From assembly GCA_025457785.1 (NCBI GenBank), contig JALOTS010000082.1:1-8078 (forward strand): a DNA stretch of 8,078 nucleotides. Direction: 5' to 3'. A program made the position numbers and the translations under genes. Position 1 is the stretch's first letter; the number at the start of each line of letters is the position of its first letter. Positions 1 through 6,633 of this stretch are shown piece after piece. Source of the stretch: Pontiellaceae bacterium. Its GTDB lineage: Bacteria > Verrucomicrobiota > Kiritimatiellia > Kiritimatiellales > Tichowtungiaceae. The notes under the pieces were generated by a model that ran no database searches, was not told where the DNA came from, and worked only from the letters and a program-made list of their open reading frames with translations.

Positions 1-1157
1 GTCTGTCCCACGCACGTGTTGCGAAAAATCAGGTTCCTCGCCGTAGATTCACAGGCGATTCCGTACGACGGGCTGCCGGTCTGACCGGTGATGTGATTGC
101 CCTCCACCCGGTTGCCGTCGGCGTAAACCATGTAAATCCCGCGATTTGTGTTTTTTCGAATCGTGCAGCCGGTGACGGTGTTGCCGTCGCACTGGCCGTC
201 AACACCGTAGAGATAGATGCCGTAGGAAGCGTTGCCGCTGACCGTGCAGTCGGCTAGTGTGTTACCATCGCACTGACCGGATGAGCCGTAGAGATAGATG
301 CCGCGGGATCCGTTGCCGCTGACCGTGCAATCGGCGAGGGTGTTGCCGTTGCACTGGCCGACGGTGCCGTCGAGATAGATGCCGTAGCTCTCGTTGCCGC
401 TGACCGTGCAATCGACGAGGGTGTTGCCGTTGCACTGGCCAACGGTGCCGTCGAGATTGATGCCGCGGGTTCCGTTGTCGCTGACCGTGCAATCGGCAAT
501 GGTATTTCCGTCGCACTGACCGGAGTAGCCGTAGAGAAAGATGCCTTGGTTCCCGTTGCCGCTGACCGTGCAATTGGCGATCGTGTTGCCGCTGCACTGG
601 CCGGAGTAGCCGTAGAACTGGATGCCGCGGATTCTGTTGCCGTTGACCGTGCAATTGGCGATTGTGTTACCGTTGCACTGGCCGGAGTCGCCATAGAGTT
701 GGATGCCGTAGAAGTAATTGGTGGCGGTGATGAGACGCTCGAATCGGCTGTTCTGAGCGTATTCCGCATGGACACCAACGGCAAAGTCGCGCACGATGCC
801 GTTACGCACAATCACATTCCGGATCGCGCTGTTGGTTGCGCCGTCCAGAAATACTCCGTAGTCGGAATCGCCCCGGTCTCCGCTGAGCCTGAAGCCCGTC
901 AGATCCAGTGTAACGTCACTGGCCGTAATAATCACGCCGTGTCCGGTACTGGTTAGGTTGGTAGTGAGGTAATAGGATCCCGGCTGTGAGATGGTAAACG
1001 GTGCGCTCGAAATCGGCGTACGCGGCTCCACCTGTGCCAGCGTCTTCATCGTCGCGCCCGGCGCGCCGGGCGGGGTCAGTGAACCCTGCGCGAAGACCGA
1101 CCCCGTCAGTCCGGTGAGCAGGAATAATAGCGCCTGTTTTATCATTTGATGCTTCAT
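1..1157 (-). CDS. Secreted right-handed beta-helix protein with 27-residue repeats (C-terminus beyond the window)
   Basis: An open frame starts at the ATG at 1157 and runs without a stop through 385 codons to the left edge. The start is fixed by an AAAGGAGG ribosome binding site. Residues 1-23 form a signal peptide (K/H-rich start, LLFLLTGLTGS core, VFA cleavage before Q24), so the product should be exported. Residues 24-45 are a short Pro/Gly linker, followed by a QPGSYYLTTNL module near residue 60 that usually opens the first coil in this family. Residues 159 to about 347 are seven 27-residue repeats (GQC, GNT, CTVSGN, GI, LYG), fitting a NosD/Beta_helix (PF05048/PF13229-like) solenoid. The last visible residues, IFRNTCVGQT, match the IVRNTCSGNGT region near the end of the downstream-strand neighbour at 1638-3017, so only about 50-60 residues are probably missing. 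No catalytic residues are recognisable; surface or adhesive role is only a guess. Confidence 0.85.
   Translation of the reverse strand, partial: MKHQMIKQALLFLLTGLTGSVFAQGSLTPPGAPGATMKTLAQVEPRTPISSAPFTISQPGSYYLTTNLTSTGHGVIITASDVTLDLTGFRLSGDRGDSDYGVFLDGATNSAIRNVIVRNGIVRDFAVGVHAEYAQNSRFERLITATNYFYGIQLYGDSGQCNGNTIANCTVNGNRIRGIQFYGYSGQCSGNTIANCTVSGNGNQGIFLYGYSGQCDGNTIADCTVSDNGTRGINLDGTVGQCNGNTLVDCTVSGNESYGIYLDGTVGQCNGNTLADCTVSGNGSRGIYLYGSSGQCDGNTLADCTVSGNASYGIYLYGVDGQCDGNTVTGCTIRKNTNRGIYMVYADGNRVEGNHITGQTGSPSYGIACESTARNLIFRNTCVGQ
117..683 (-). repeat. Seven-copy 81-bp in-frame tandem repeat inside the beta-helix gene
   Basis: The units begin at 683, 602, 521, 440, 359, 278 and 197 on the minus strand, exactly 81 bp apart, each encoding 27 residues from GQC to the next GQC. 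Units 4 and 5 differ at only one of the 49 positions at 311-359 compared with 392-440. The last unit is the most diverged. Variation gathers around the residues just before and after the GI dipeptide, while GQC, GNT and CTVSGN hold steady. The period is a little longer than a typical beta-helix coil of 22-24 residues. Confidence 0.9.
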
Positions 1158-1170
1158 GATCCCTCCTTTG
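1041..1170 (-). repeat. Leader cassette, copy 1 (shared with 2901-3030)
   Basis: This stretch aligns without gaps to 2901-3030 with 9 mismatches in 130 positions (about 93% identity). It covers the ribosome binding site, start codon, signal peptide and the first mature residues (QGSLTPPGAPG, then MKT). Similarity stops sharply on both sides: upstream of the ribosome binding site and after the MKT codons the two genes differ. Confidence 0.9.
1162..1169 (-). promoter_or_regulatory. Ribosome binding site AAAGGAGG deciding the start at 1157
   Basis: AAAGGAGG is read on the minus strand with only four bases (GATC) between GGAGG and the ATG. The same signal and spacing precede the paralogue at 3017, which supports both starts. 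Confidence 0.85.
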
Positions 1171-1275
1171 GTTCTGAACACTAGGATTTATACCTTAAAT
1201 ACGAAAGAATATTCACCACAAAGGCTCGAAGGGCTCAACGTTATACGAAATTAATTTAATGAGTATTTTTCACAA

Positions 1276-1293
1276 CCACTTCCGTTGGTCGTT
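1276..1293 (-). repeat. Dispersed 18-bp repeat, copy 1
   Basis: On the minus strand it reads AACGACCAACGGAAGTGG. A copy differing at one position (A to G) lies at 7540-7557 on the plus strand. Both copies are in non-coding DNA. Confidence 0.6.
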
Positions 1294-1333
1294 AGAGGAA
1301 GTCAGAGCAAGACAGAGAACCTCTGGAAATTAA

Positions 1334-1407
1334 CGGTGCCGATTTTGAATAAAGAGCGCACTTGAAAGCCATCTTTGAATGCGCTCTCTATTCCAAATCA
1401 AGCACTG
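1334..1407. repeat. Long near-continuous imperfect hairpin (74 nt)
   Basis: Arms 1341-1360 and 1380-1399 pair at 18 of 20 positions, including the perfect core AGAGCGCA with TGCGCTCT. The base extends after a small internal loop (1340 against 1400-1401): 1334-1339 pairs with 1402-1407, with one G-T wobble. The tip also pairs: AAAG 1365-1368 with CTTT 1373-1376 around the loop CCAT, and TT 1362-1363 with AA 1378-1379. In total about 30 pairs form. There is no T-run on either side, so it is not a standard terminator. It may be a REP/MITE-like mobile repeat or a structured RNA. Confidence 0.65.
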
Positions 1408-1637
1408 CGTGCAGGGCTATCCCAAAACTTCGGGGCACCGTCTATTCCATTTAATATCTGAACTTCCCTCTGAACCCCTCGGAGGTCACTCCAGCGTCAG
1501 CGGTTGTAAAAATCATTTCCCAGATTCACTTAATACCAATCAAATTGACTCCGTATTACTGGCATAATGGTTTTTTGTGCCCTTTGGTTTTCCCGGTGCA
1601 TTTGTGTTAAATGTTCAACTTGTTTTTTCCGGGCTCC

Positions 1638-3017
1638 TTAGTAGGTGAAATTGGCATTCGGATCGGTTGAGCCGGGAGAGGTTCCGCCGGAATTGCCGTT
1701 AATCGCTGCGCTGTTGGTTGCCTGTACGACCAGACAGACATTGTTCACCACAACCGTCCAGTTTGTTCCGTTTCCTGAGCAGGTGTTGCGCACGATGATG
1801 TTTCCCGGGTTATCCACATCGATTCCCCGGTTATTGGAAAGAACGTTGTTGTTTTCAATTCGACTGTCATTACCGCTCACTGCAATACCGGCCCCGTCGC
1901 CATTGTACCCGTTCGAGTAACTTGTATTCCCTTCGACGAAACATCGGGCAGCGGCCTGAATTCCATCCCCTCTGTTAAAACCCGCCGTACAATTTCTGAT
2001 CGTCGATCCGCTCGCATAAATCCCGACCCCCTGACTCGACGCGCCTGGCGCGTTGGTGTTGGTGTTATAGCTTGAAACACAATCGGCAAGGGTTGAAAGA
2101 CCGCCTGCAAAGATCCCGTAACTCGAAGAATTTATGCCGGTATTGTTACGGGCCGTACAACCCATAATGGACGCGCCGCCAGACGCATAAATTCCGTATT
2201 GAACCGTATTGCTGTATACCAGGCACTGACTTAAAACAGACCCTTCTCCGGAACGAATTCCAGCGGCTCCCTGATTGAATACGGCGACACAATCGCTCAG
2301 TATCGATCCGCCTTCGGTATAAATCCCGTGAGATCCCCGGTTAGATGCGGCGGTGCAGCCGCGCAGCACCGAACCGCGTTGTAAAAAAATGCCTATTCCC
2401 GCATTGTTATACGCGATGCATCCGCTCAAATCGGCGCTGTTTTGAAGGCTGATACCGGTTGATCCGTTATCTTGAACCGTGCAATCGACAATTCGTACAG
2501 CATTTCCCCCAAGAATTCCCGTCAAGGAACATCCCGACACCAGAAGGTTTTGAAACCGTTCGCCTGAACCTCCGCTGCTGATCCCATACTCGAATCCGGT
2601 AATCGTTCCATTGCACACGGTATTATTTTTTACTCCACCACTGATGGAAATACCATATCCACCGCTACCCGAAGCCCGCGAAATCTGAAATCCGTTCAAA
2701 TCCAGCGCAACAAACGATGAATTAATAAAAACACCGGAATTCGAGGTTACATCAAGATTTCCGGTTAAATAATATGAACCCGGCTGGTTGATGATATGTT
2801 TAAAGGTTTCGTCTCCCGCCAGTGTCGCCACATCAATCCGCACTTCCACTTCCGAAACCGCATTGCTCACGTCCATAATCGCGGTGTTAAGCTGATCCAT
2901 CGTCTTCATCGCCGCGCCCGGCGCGCCGGGCGGGGTCAGTGAACCCTGTGCGAAGGCTGAACCCGTCAGTCCGGCGAGCAGGAATAATATCGTCTGTTTT
3001 ATCATTTGATGCTTCAT
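1638..3017 (-). CDS. Secreted right-handed beta-helix protein with a cysteine ladder, 459 residues
   Basis: The product is probably exported and folds as a right-handed parallel beta-helix (NosD/Beta_helix, PF13229-like). I chose the ATG at 3017 because AAAGGAGG precedes it and the signal peptide begins there; a frame extending to 3056 adds 13 residues that fall in a hairpin. Residues 1-23 are the signal peptide (AFA cleavage before Q24). A linker and a short helical segment follow, then a QPGSYYLTGNL module near residue 80. The body is a run of degenerate coils of about 22-26 residues, each carrying one Cys in SGC, RGCT, SDC, SQC, MGCT, ADC or RNCT and a GI(Y/F/R) step. The C-terminal tail (VVNN, GNSGG, then DPNANFTY) resembles tails seen on related PVC proteins. 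It shares its first 40-odd residues with the gene at 1157. No catalytic motif is visible, so substrate and role are unknown. Confidence 0.88.
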   Translation of the reverse strand: MKHQMIKQTILFLLAGLTGSAFAQGSLTPPGAPGAAMKTMDQLNTAIMDVSNAVSEVEVRIDVATLAGDETFKHIINQPGSYYLTGNLDVTSNSGVFINSSFVALDLNGFQISRASGSGGYGISISGGVKNNTVCNGTITGFEYGISSGGSGERFQNLLVSGCSLTGILGGNAVRIVDCTVQDNGSTGISLQNSADLSGCIAYNNAGIGIFLQRGSVLRGCTAASNRGSHGIYTEGGSILSDCVAVFNQGAAGIRSGEGSVLSQCLVYSNTVQYGIYASGGASIMGCTARNNTGINSSSYGIFAGGLSTLADCVSSYNTNTNAPGASSQGVGIYASGSTIRNCTAGFNRGDGIQAAARCFVEGNTSYSNGYNGDGAGIAVSGNDSRIENNNVLSNNRGIDVDNPGNIIVRNTCSGNGTNWTVVVNNVCLVVQATNSAAINGNSGGTSPGSTDPNANFTY

Positions 3018-3030
3018 GATCCCTCCTTTA
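2901..3030 (-). repeat. Leader cassette, copy 2 (shared with 1041-1170)
   Basis: This is the second copy of the 130-bp start region described at 1041-1170, at a constant offset of 1860. Most of the nine differences lie within the signal-peptide codons, and the ribosome binding site and first eight codons are unchanged. Confidence 0.9.
3022..3029 (-). promoter_or_regulatory. Ribosome binding site AAAGGAGG deciding the start at 3017
   Basis: AAAGGAGG with four bases to the ATG is identical to the site of the paralogue. Its 5' edge touches the hairpin at 3029-3052, so folding of that hairpin could influence access to the site. Confidence 0.85.
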
Positions 3031-3052
3031 GATTCTTCGGCAGAAGAATCTA
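3029..3052. repeat. 10-bp perfect hairpin abutting the ribosome binding site
   Basis: TAGATTCTTC (3029-3038) pairs perfectly with GAAGAATCTA (3043-3052) around the loop GGCA. On the minus-strand mRNA it ends directly at the Shine-Dalgarno sequence of the gene starting at 3017. On the plus strand it is followed by ATCATTTTTT-like sequence (T-run from 3056), so it could also act as a weak terminator for antisense transcription heading towards purL. The stem is A/T-rich. Confidence 0.6.
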
Positions 3053-3277
3053 TCATTTTTTATGCACGTTTTTCACGGTTTTTTTATTCTACGCAACCGT
3101 CTTCGTCCTGAGGGCTTCGCCGAGTCAAGAAGACGCTGAGAACGCAGAGGGTTTAAACCCCTTCTTGTTCTCTCCCGTTCGCTGCGTGCTTCATTCGTCG
3201 GAAATTTCCCCGTCATAAATCTCTCTGCGGGCTTTGCTCCTTTGAGTGGAAATTCTTTTTTAATTATAGATTCTTCT
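3042..3277. repeat. Intergenic segment bounded by 15-bp inverted repeats (MITE-like)
   Basis: AGAAGAATCTATCAT at 3042-3056 matches the reverse complement of 3263-3277 at 14 of 15 positions, enclosing 206 bp. The segment fills nearly all of the gap between purL (stop at 3288) and the gene starting at 3017. Inside are a 7-bp stem (CGTCTTC 3098-3104 with GAAGACG 3129-3135) and the palindrome GGGTTTAAACCC (3149-3160). No transposase frame and no clear target duplication are seen. No terminator for purL is apparent; the bases after its stop form only a 5-bp stem without a T-run. Confidence 0.45.
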
Positions 3278-3287
3278 ATCGAAGGGC

Positions 3288-6200
3288 CTATATCCCATGG
3301 AGCGTTTTTTTGAACGGCTTGCGGAGGGCCTCGAGATCGGTGTCGATGCGTGTTGCGCCCTTAACGCCTTTGACAACCAGTTTTTTCTCCGCTGTAACCG
3401 TTCCAATCTGAGCAACCGGCAGACCGGCAAAAAGCGCTTCGAAACGTGCAACGTCTTTGGGTTTGACCGACACAATGAACCGGCTGTTGGATTCCGAAAA
3501 GAGAATCTGGTCGTCCTTTAATTTGCGCTTTCCAGGGGTTGGAACGGCGGCGAGGTTGATTTCCGCGCCGAGTTGTCCGCCGATGGTAATGAGCGCCAGT
3601 CCGACCGCCAGTCCGCCTTTCGACGGTGTGTGCGAAGAGAGCAGCAGTTCTTCATCCGCCGCCTGATTCATGGCGCGATAAACCGCCAGCGCGGTTTTGG
3701 CATGTACCGCCGGAACGGTTCCTCCATAATTCCACGGAGTTCCCTGCTCTTCAGCCAGCATCCGGTTCCATTCAGAGGCGCCGAGTTCGTTTTTCGTTGT
3801 GCCGAGCATATAAATCAGACTGCCCGCCTCTTTAAGCGGCATGGTGACAGCCTTTTTTACATCGTCCATCTGACCGATCGAAGAGATGAGAAGCGTCGGC
3901 GGGATCGAGATTTTCCTGCCGCCGCGCGTCGAATCGTTTTTACAGGAATCTTTTCCGGAAACCGCCGGCGTACCGAAGGCAACGGTGTAGTCGTAGAGCG
4001 CTTTATTGGCGCGGACAAGCTGGGCCATTTTATATTCGCCGTCGGGGGTTTTTTCCGACTGCACCGGATCAGGCCAGCAGAAGTTGTCGAGAATGGCGAT
4101 CCGGTCGAGACACCCGCCTACGCTGATCACGCGGCGAACCGCTTCGTCGATGACCGATGCGGTCATGTGGTAGGTATCGATGTCCGAAAACCACGGATTG
4201 ATTCCTTCAGCCAGAACCGCGCCGCGGTCTTTGCTGTACTCCACGCGCATGACGGTGGCATCGGACGGGACATCGGCATTCACACCGACAAACGGCTTCA
4301 CGACGCTGAGGCCCTTGACTTCGCCGTCGTAAATGCGGCTCTTGTACTCGCGGGAACAAATGTTGAGACGGCCCATCATCTGCCGGAGCGCTTTGGTGCG
4401 ATTGCCGCCGCGCGCTTTTTCCGGCACCGGAATTTCCGGCTTCTTCCAGACCCCCTTCATGTGCAGTTTCGGACAGCCGGTTTCGTAAAGGAAATCCATA
4501 TCGAGGCTGGCGACGACCTTGCCGTCATACTTCACCGTAAAATATCCGCTGTCGTTAAAAGTCCCCATAAAGGCAACTTCGACATCACGCTGTTTGGCGA
4601 GCTTTTCAAACGCCTCACGGCATTCGGGCTGAACCGCCAGCGTCATGCGCTCCTGCGCTTCGGAAACCAGAATTTCCCACGGCTGAAGGCCCTCGTATTT
4701 CAGCGGTGCGTCTTTTAGTTCGCACGCACAGCCGCCGGAGTGTTTACCCATTTCGCCGAACGAGCAGGAAATGCCGCCTGCTCCGTTATCCGTGATACAC
4801 CGGTAAAGGCCGAGGTCGCGGGCCTCCATCAAAAATTCGTAAAGCTTGCGCTGAGTCAGCGGGTCGCCGATCTGCACCGCCTGCGCGGGCGATTCCGTGC
4901 GGAGTTCTTCCGATGAAAAGGTCGCGCCATGAATCCCGTCTTTACCGATGCGCCCGCCGCACATCACGGTCCAGTCGCCGACTTCCACCTCTTTGCGCTC
5001 GGAAGGACGTCCGCCGACGTTGACCGGCAGTGTTCCCATCGTTCCGCAGTAAACCAGCGGTTTGCCGAGGTAGCGTTCATCGAAACACTCAAAACCCCGA
5101 CTGTAGGGCACGCCCGACTCGTTACCGCCTGCAATCACACCGGCATGTACGCCGTCGCGAATCCGGCGCGGATGCATCAGCCCGGCGGGGATTTCCTTGT
5201 CATAAAACGGCGAACCGAGGCAATAGCCCCAGACATTGGAAACCAGTTGCGCACCCATGCCGGTGCCCATCGGGTCGCGATTAACCCCGACGATCCCGGT
5301 CATCGAGCCACCAAACGGATCGAGCGCAGAGGGTGAATTGTGGGTTTCGACTTTATAGACCAGATGCAGGTCTTCATTAAATTTGATCACGCCCGCGTTG
5401 TCGGTGAACACCGAAACCAGCCAGTCGATCTTTTCGGCCACCTTCTTGGTGGAGGCTTTAACACAGGTCTTGTAGAGCGAGTTGATAATCTCCTCTTTGC
5501 CGGTTTCGGTGTCTTTGTACTCGATCGTTCCGGCAAAAATCTTGTGCGAACAGTGTTCTGACCAGGTTTGAGCGATGCACTCCAGCTCCACATCAGTCGG
5601 CCACGGCGGCAGTCCGAGTTCAGCGCGATGGGCCTTCACGTCGTCGCGCAGGTAGTGGTTGCGGATCGCACGCATTTCATCAAGGGACAGGGACAGAATC
5701 CCGTCGCTGGAAATCTTCATCAGAGCCGCGTCATCATCCGGCAGTTCAATCACGTTAACCTTGATTTCCGGATGATCGTCGAAAATCGGAGCGGTCAGAT
5801 CGGGCTCGGAAGCAAGCCATTCCTCCCTCGAAAACACCTGGATCGTTTGAATCAACGTATTGGCCAGCAGGTCTTTACCGAGATGAAGAACCGCCTCGCG
5901 GGTCAGCTCGCCCTTCAGAAAATACTGAATCGAGGTATAAACCTGCTCCTGCCAGGCCAGCTCGCGGCCGAGGATATCGGCCATCGCGCCGCGGGCGGTG
6001 CGTCCGACATTATCGGTCACCCCCGGCTTAAAACCGATTTCGAGCATCCAGTCAAAACGGCCCGGAGCTTTCAGGCGCCCCAGTGCGGAACGGGCCACCA
6101 CCGCATCGGCAAAGCCGGTCTGAATGGCCTTGGCCTGTTTGCGTGTAATCTCTGCATCCACCTTATAGACATCGCGCGTCTGGCAGGCCCTGATCTTCAT

Positions 6201-6290
6201 GCCCAGCGCACTTTTCGCCTTGCCGATTACGCCGCGCCCGCGTGCATCCGGCACCCCCTGCTTCAATCCGATCTCAATTCTGTAAATCAT
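3288..6290 (-). CDS. purL: Phosphoribosylformylglycinamidine synthase, PurS-PurL fusion without glutaminase
   Basis: This cytoplasmic enzyme makes FGAM from FGAR using ATP and ammonia, step four of de novo purine synthesis. The 1000-residue length lies between small PurL (about 600-750) and the large glutaminase-bearing form (about 1300). Residues 2-75 and 80-153 are two PurS-like units (IEIGLKQGVPDARG and LEIGFKPGVTDNVG each open one). PurL motifs follow in order: WSEHCSHKIF at 243-252 with the conserved His 246, KVETHNSPSA 313-322, GGRIGKDGIHGATFSS 445-460, TDNGAGG 500-506, SEAQERM 543-549, GTPAVSGKDS 773-782 and LFSESNSRF 930-938. There is no C-terminal glutaminase, so a separate PurQ must supply ammonia; none is in this window. 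I chose the ATG at 6290 because it matches PurS N-termini; a GTG at 6326 would add 12 residues but has no better ribosome binding site. Stop is TAG. It stands alone, with no other purine gene adjacent. Confidence 0.95.
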   Translation of the reverse strand: MIYRIEIGLKQGVPDARGRGVIGKAKSALGMKIRACQTRDVYKVDAEITRKQAKAIQTGFADAVVARSALGRLKAPGRFDWMLEIGFKPGVTDNVGRTARGAMADILGRELAWQEQVYTSIQYFLKGELTREAVLHLGKDLLANTLIQTIQVFSREEWLASEPDLTAPIFDDHPEIKVNVIELPDDDAALMKISSDGILSLSLDEMRAIRNHYLRDDVKAHRAELGLPPWPTDVELECIAQTWSEHCSHKIFAGTIEYKDTETGKEEIINSLYKTCVKASTKKVAEKIDWLVSVFTDNAGVIKFNEDLHLVYKVETHNSPSALDPFGGSMTGIVGVNRDPMGTGMGAQLVSNVWGYCLGSPFYDKEIPAGLMHPRRIRDGVHAGVIAGGNESGVPYSRGFECFDERYLGKPLVYCGTMGTLPVNVGGRPSERKEVEVGDWTVMCGGRIGKDGIHGATFSSEELRTESPAQAVQIGDPLTQRKLYEFLMEARDLGLYRCITDNGAGGISCSFGEMGKHSGGCACELKDAPLKYEGLQPWEILVSEAQERMTLAVQPECREAFEKLAKQRDVEVAFMGTFNDSGYFTVKYDGKVVASLDMDFLYETGCPKLHMKGVWKKPEIPVPEKARGGNRTKALRQMMGRLNICSREYKSRIYDGEVKGLSVVKPFVGVNADVPSDATVMRVEYSKDRGAVLAEGINPWFSDIDTYHMTASVIDEAVRRVISVGGCLDRIAILDNFCWPDPVQSEKTPDGEYKMAQLVRANKALYDYTVAFGTPAVSGKDSCKNDSTRGGRKISIPPTLLISSIGQMDDVKKAVTMPLKEAGSLIYMLGTTKNELGASEWNRMLAEEQGTPWNYGGTVPAVHAKTALAVYRAMNQAADEELLLSSHTPSKGGLAVGLALITIGGQLGAEINLAAVPTPGKRKLKDDQILFSESNSRFIVSVKPKDVARFEALFAGLPVAQIGTVTAEKKLVVKGVKGATRIDTDLEALRKPFKKTLHGI

Positions 6291-6633
6291 GTTTTTGTCC
6301 GTTGTCAGTCGTCCATTGTTGTTCACCCGGCAGACTTAGGATCTGCGTGTATCCGCGAAGCCCTTTTGTCCACGAAAAATCTGATAGTGTCTATTTTACA
6401 CCGAGATAACAAGTTTCGTTTTGAAGGCGGAAATGCCGGGTCCAAAACTTTCACTCAAAGGTCTTGTCACTTTCACGGTAAAAAAATCAACTCGTTTCAC
6501 ATCAAGTAGCAAAGAGAATCAAAATCAATGCAACTTTTTTTGTGAAAAAGATTGAATTGCCATCACTATTCGTTCACAGTCTTAGCCGTTGGTGATAATA
6601 GAAGTCGTTGTACAACTGTAGGGAGGTAAAACA
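6291..6633. other. Divergent intergenic region between purL and the PEP-CTERM gene
   Basis: About 340 bp separate the two divergent starts. Just upstream of purL (minus strand) is a low-complexity run of GGAC/GAC/AAC words, and at about 6340-6390 a stretch rich in CGCGGATACACG/TTTTCGTGGAC words of the kind found elsewhere in this window's intergenic DNA. A minus-strand TAAAAT at 6398-6393 could be a purL -10, but no convincing -35 accompanies it. I see no riboswitch-like structure (for example no purine aptamer) in front of purL. Confidence 0.5.
6573..6599 (+). promoter_or_regulatory. Possible sigma-70-type promoter for the PEP-CTERM gene
   Basis: TTCACA (6573-6578) and GATAAT (6594-6599) each match the consensus at five of six positions, with a short 15-bp spacer. 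It would start transcription about 28 bp before the ATG at 6634. The spacing is sub-optimal and the surrounding DNA is A/T-rich, so chance is possible. Confidence 0.3.

Larger units (their letters stand above)
1158..1637. other. Intergenic region between the two beta-helix genes, no gene seen
   Basis: The 480 bp hold no credible coding frame. A short plus-strand frame at 1379-1567 has no ribosome binding site and no recognisable domain. A possible minus-strand -10 (TATAAA at 1192-1187) lies about 30 bp before the start at 1157, but no good -35 is visible. No intrinsic terminator follows the stop at 1638. The region contains the long hairpin at 1334-1407, an 18-bp dispersed repeat at 1276-1293, and at about 1211-1227 (minus) a CTTTGTGGTGAA word similar to one near 7893. 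Confidence 0.6.

Noticed and set aside
117..683. CRISPR array
   Set aside because: The regular spacing is 81 bp and in frame with a protein; there are no unique spacers between short conserved repeats and no cas genes.
254..811. Long Ala/Thr/Ser-rich minus-strand reading frame
   Set aside because: It is an alternative frame of the 81-bp tandem repeats. The repeat unit lacks stops in several frames, and the true frame has the signal peptide, ribosome binding site and beta-helix pattern.
546..956. Plus-strand frame over the start of the beta-helix repeats
   Set aside because: It is antisense to a well-supported gene, has no ribosome binding site, and its repetitive composition mirrors the tandem array.
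1620..1640. Terminator after the gene ending at 1638
   Set aside because: The minus-strand sequence after the stop has only a 5-bp long-range match and an A-run instead of a T-run.
3573..4718. 381-codon plus-strand frame
   Set aside because: It is antisense to purL. The frame is Arg/His/Phe-rich with no recognisable domain, as expected from G/C-rich codons read on the other strand.
3288..6326. GTG start at 6326 for purL
   Set aside because: The additional 12 residues come from a low-complexity GAC/AAC stretch and have no better ribosome binding site, while the ATG at 6290 matches PurS N-termini and the start kept in the remnant.
5568..6509. 313-codon plus-strand frame running past the purL start
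   Set aside because: It is mainly antisense to purL, lacks a ribosome binding site and has no recognisable domain; its last part is intergenic sequence.
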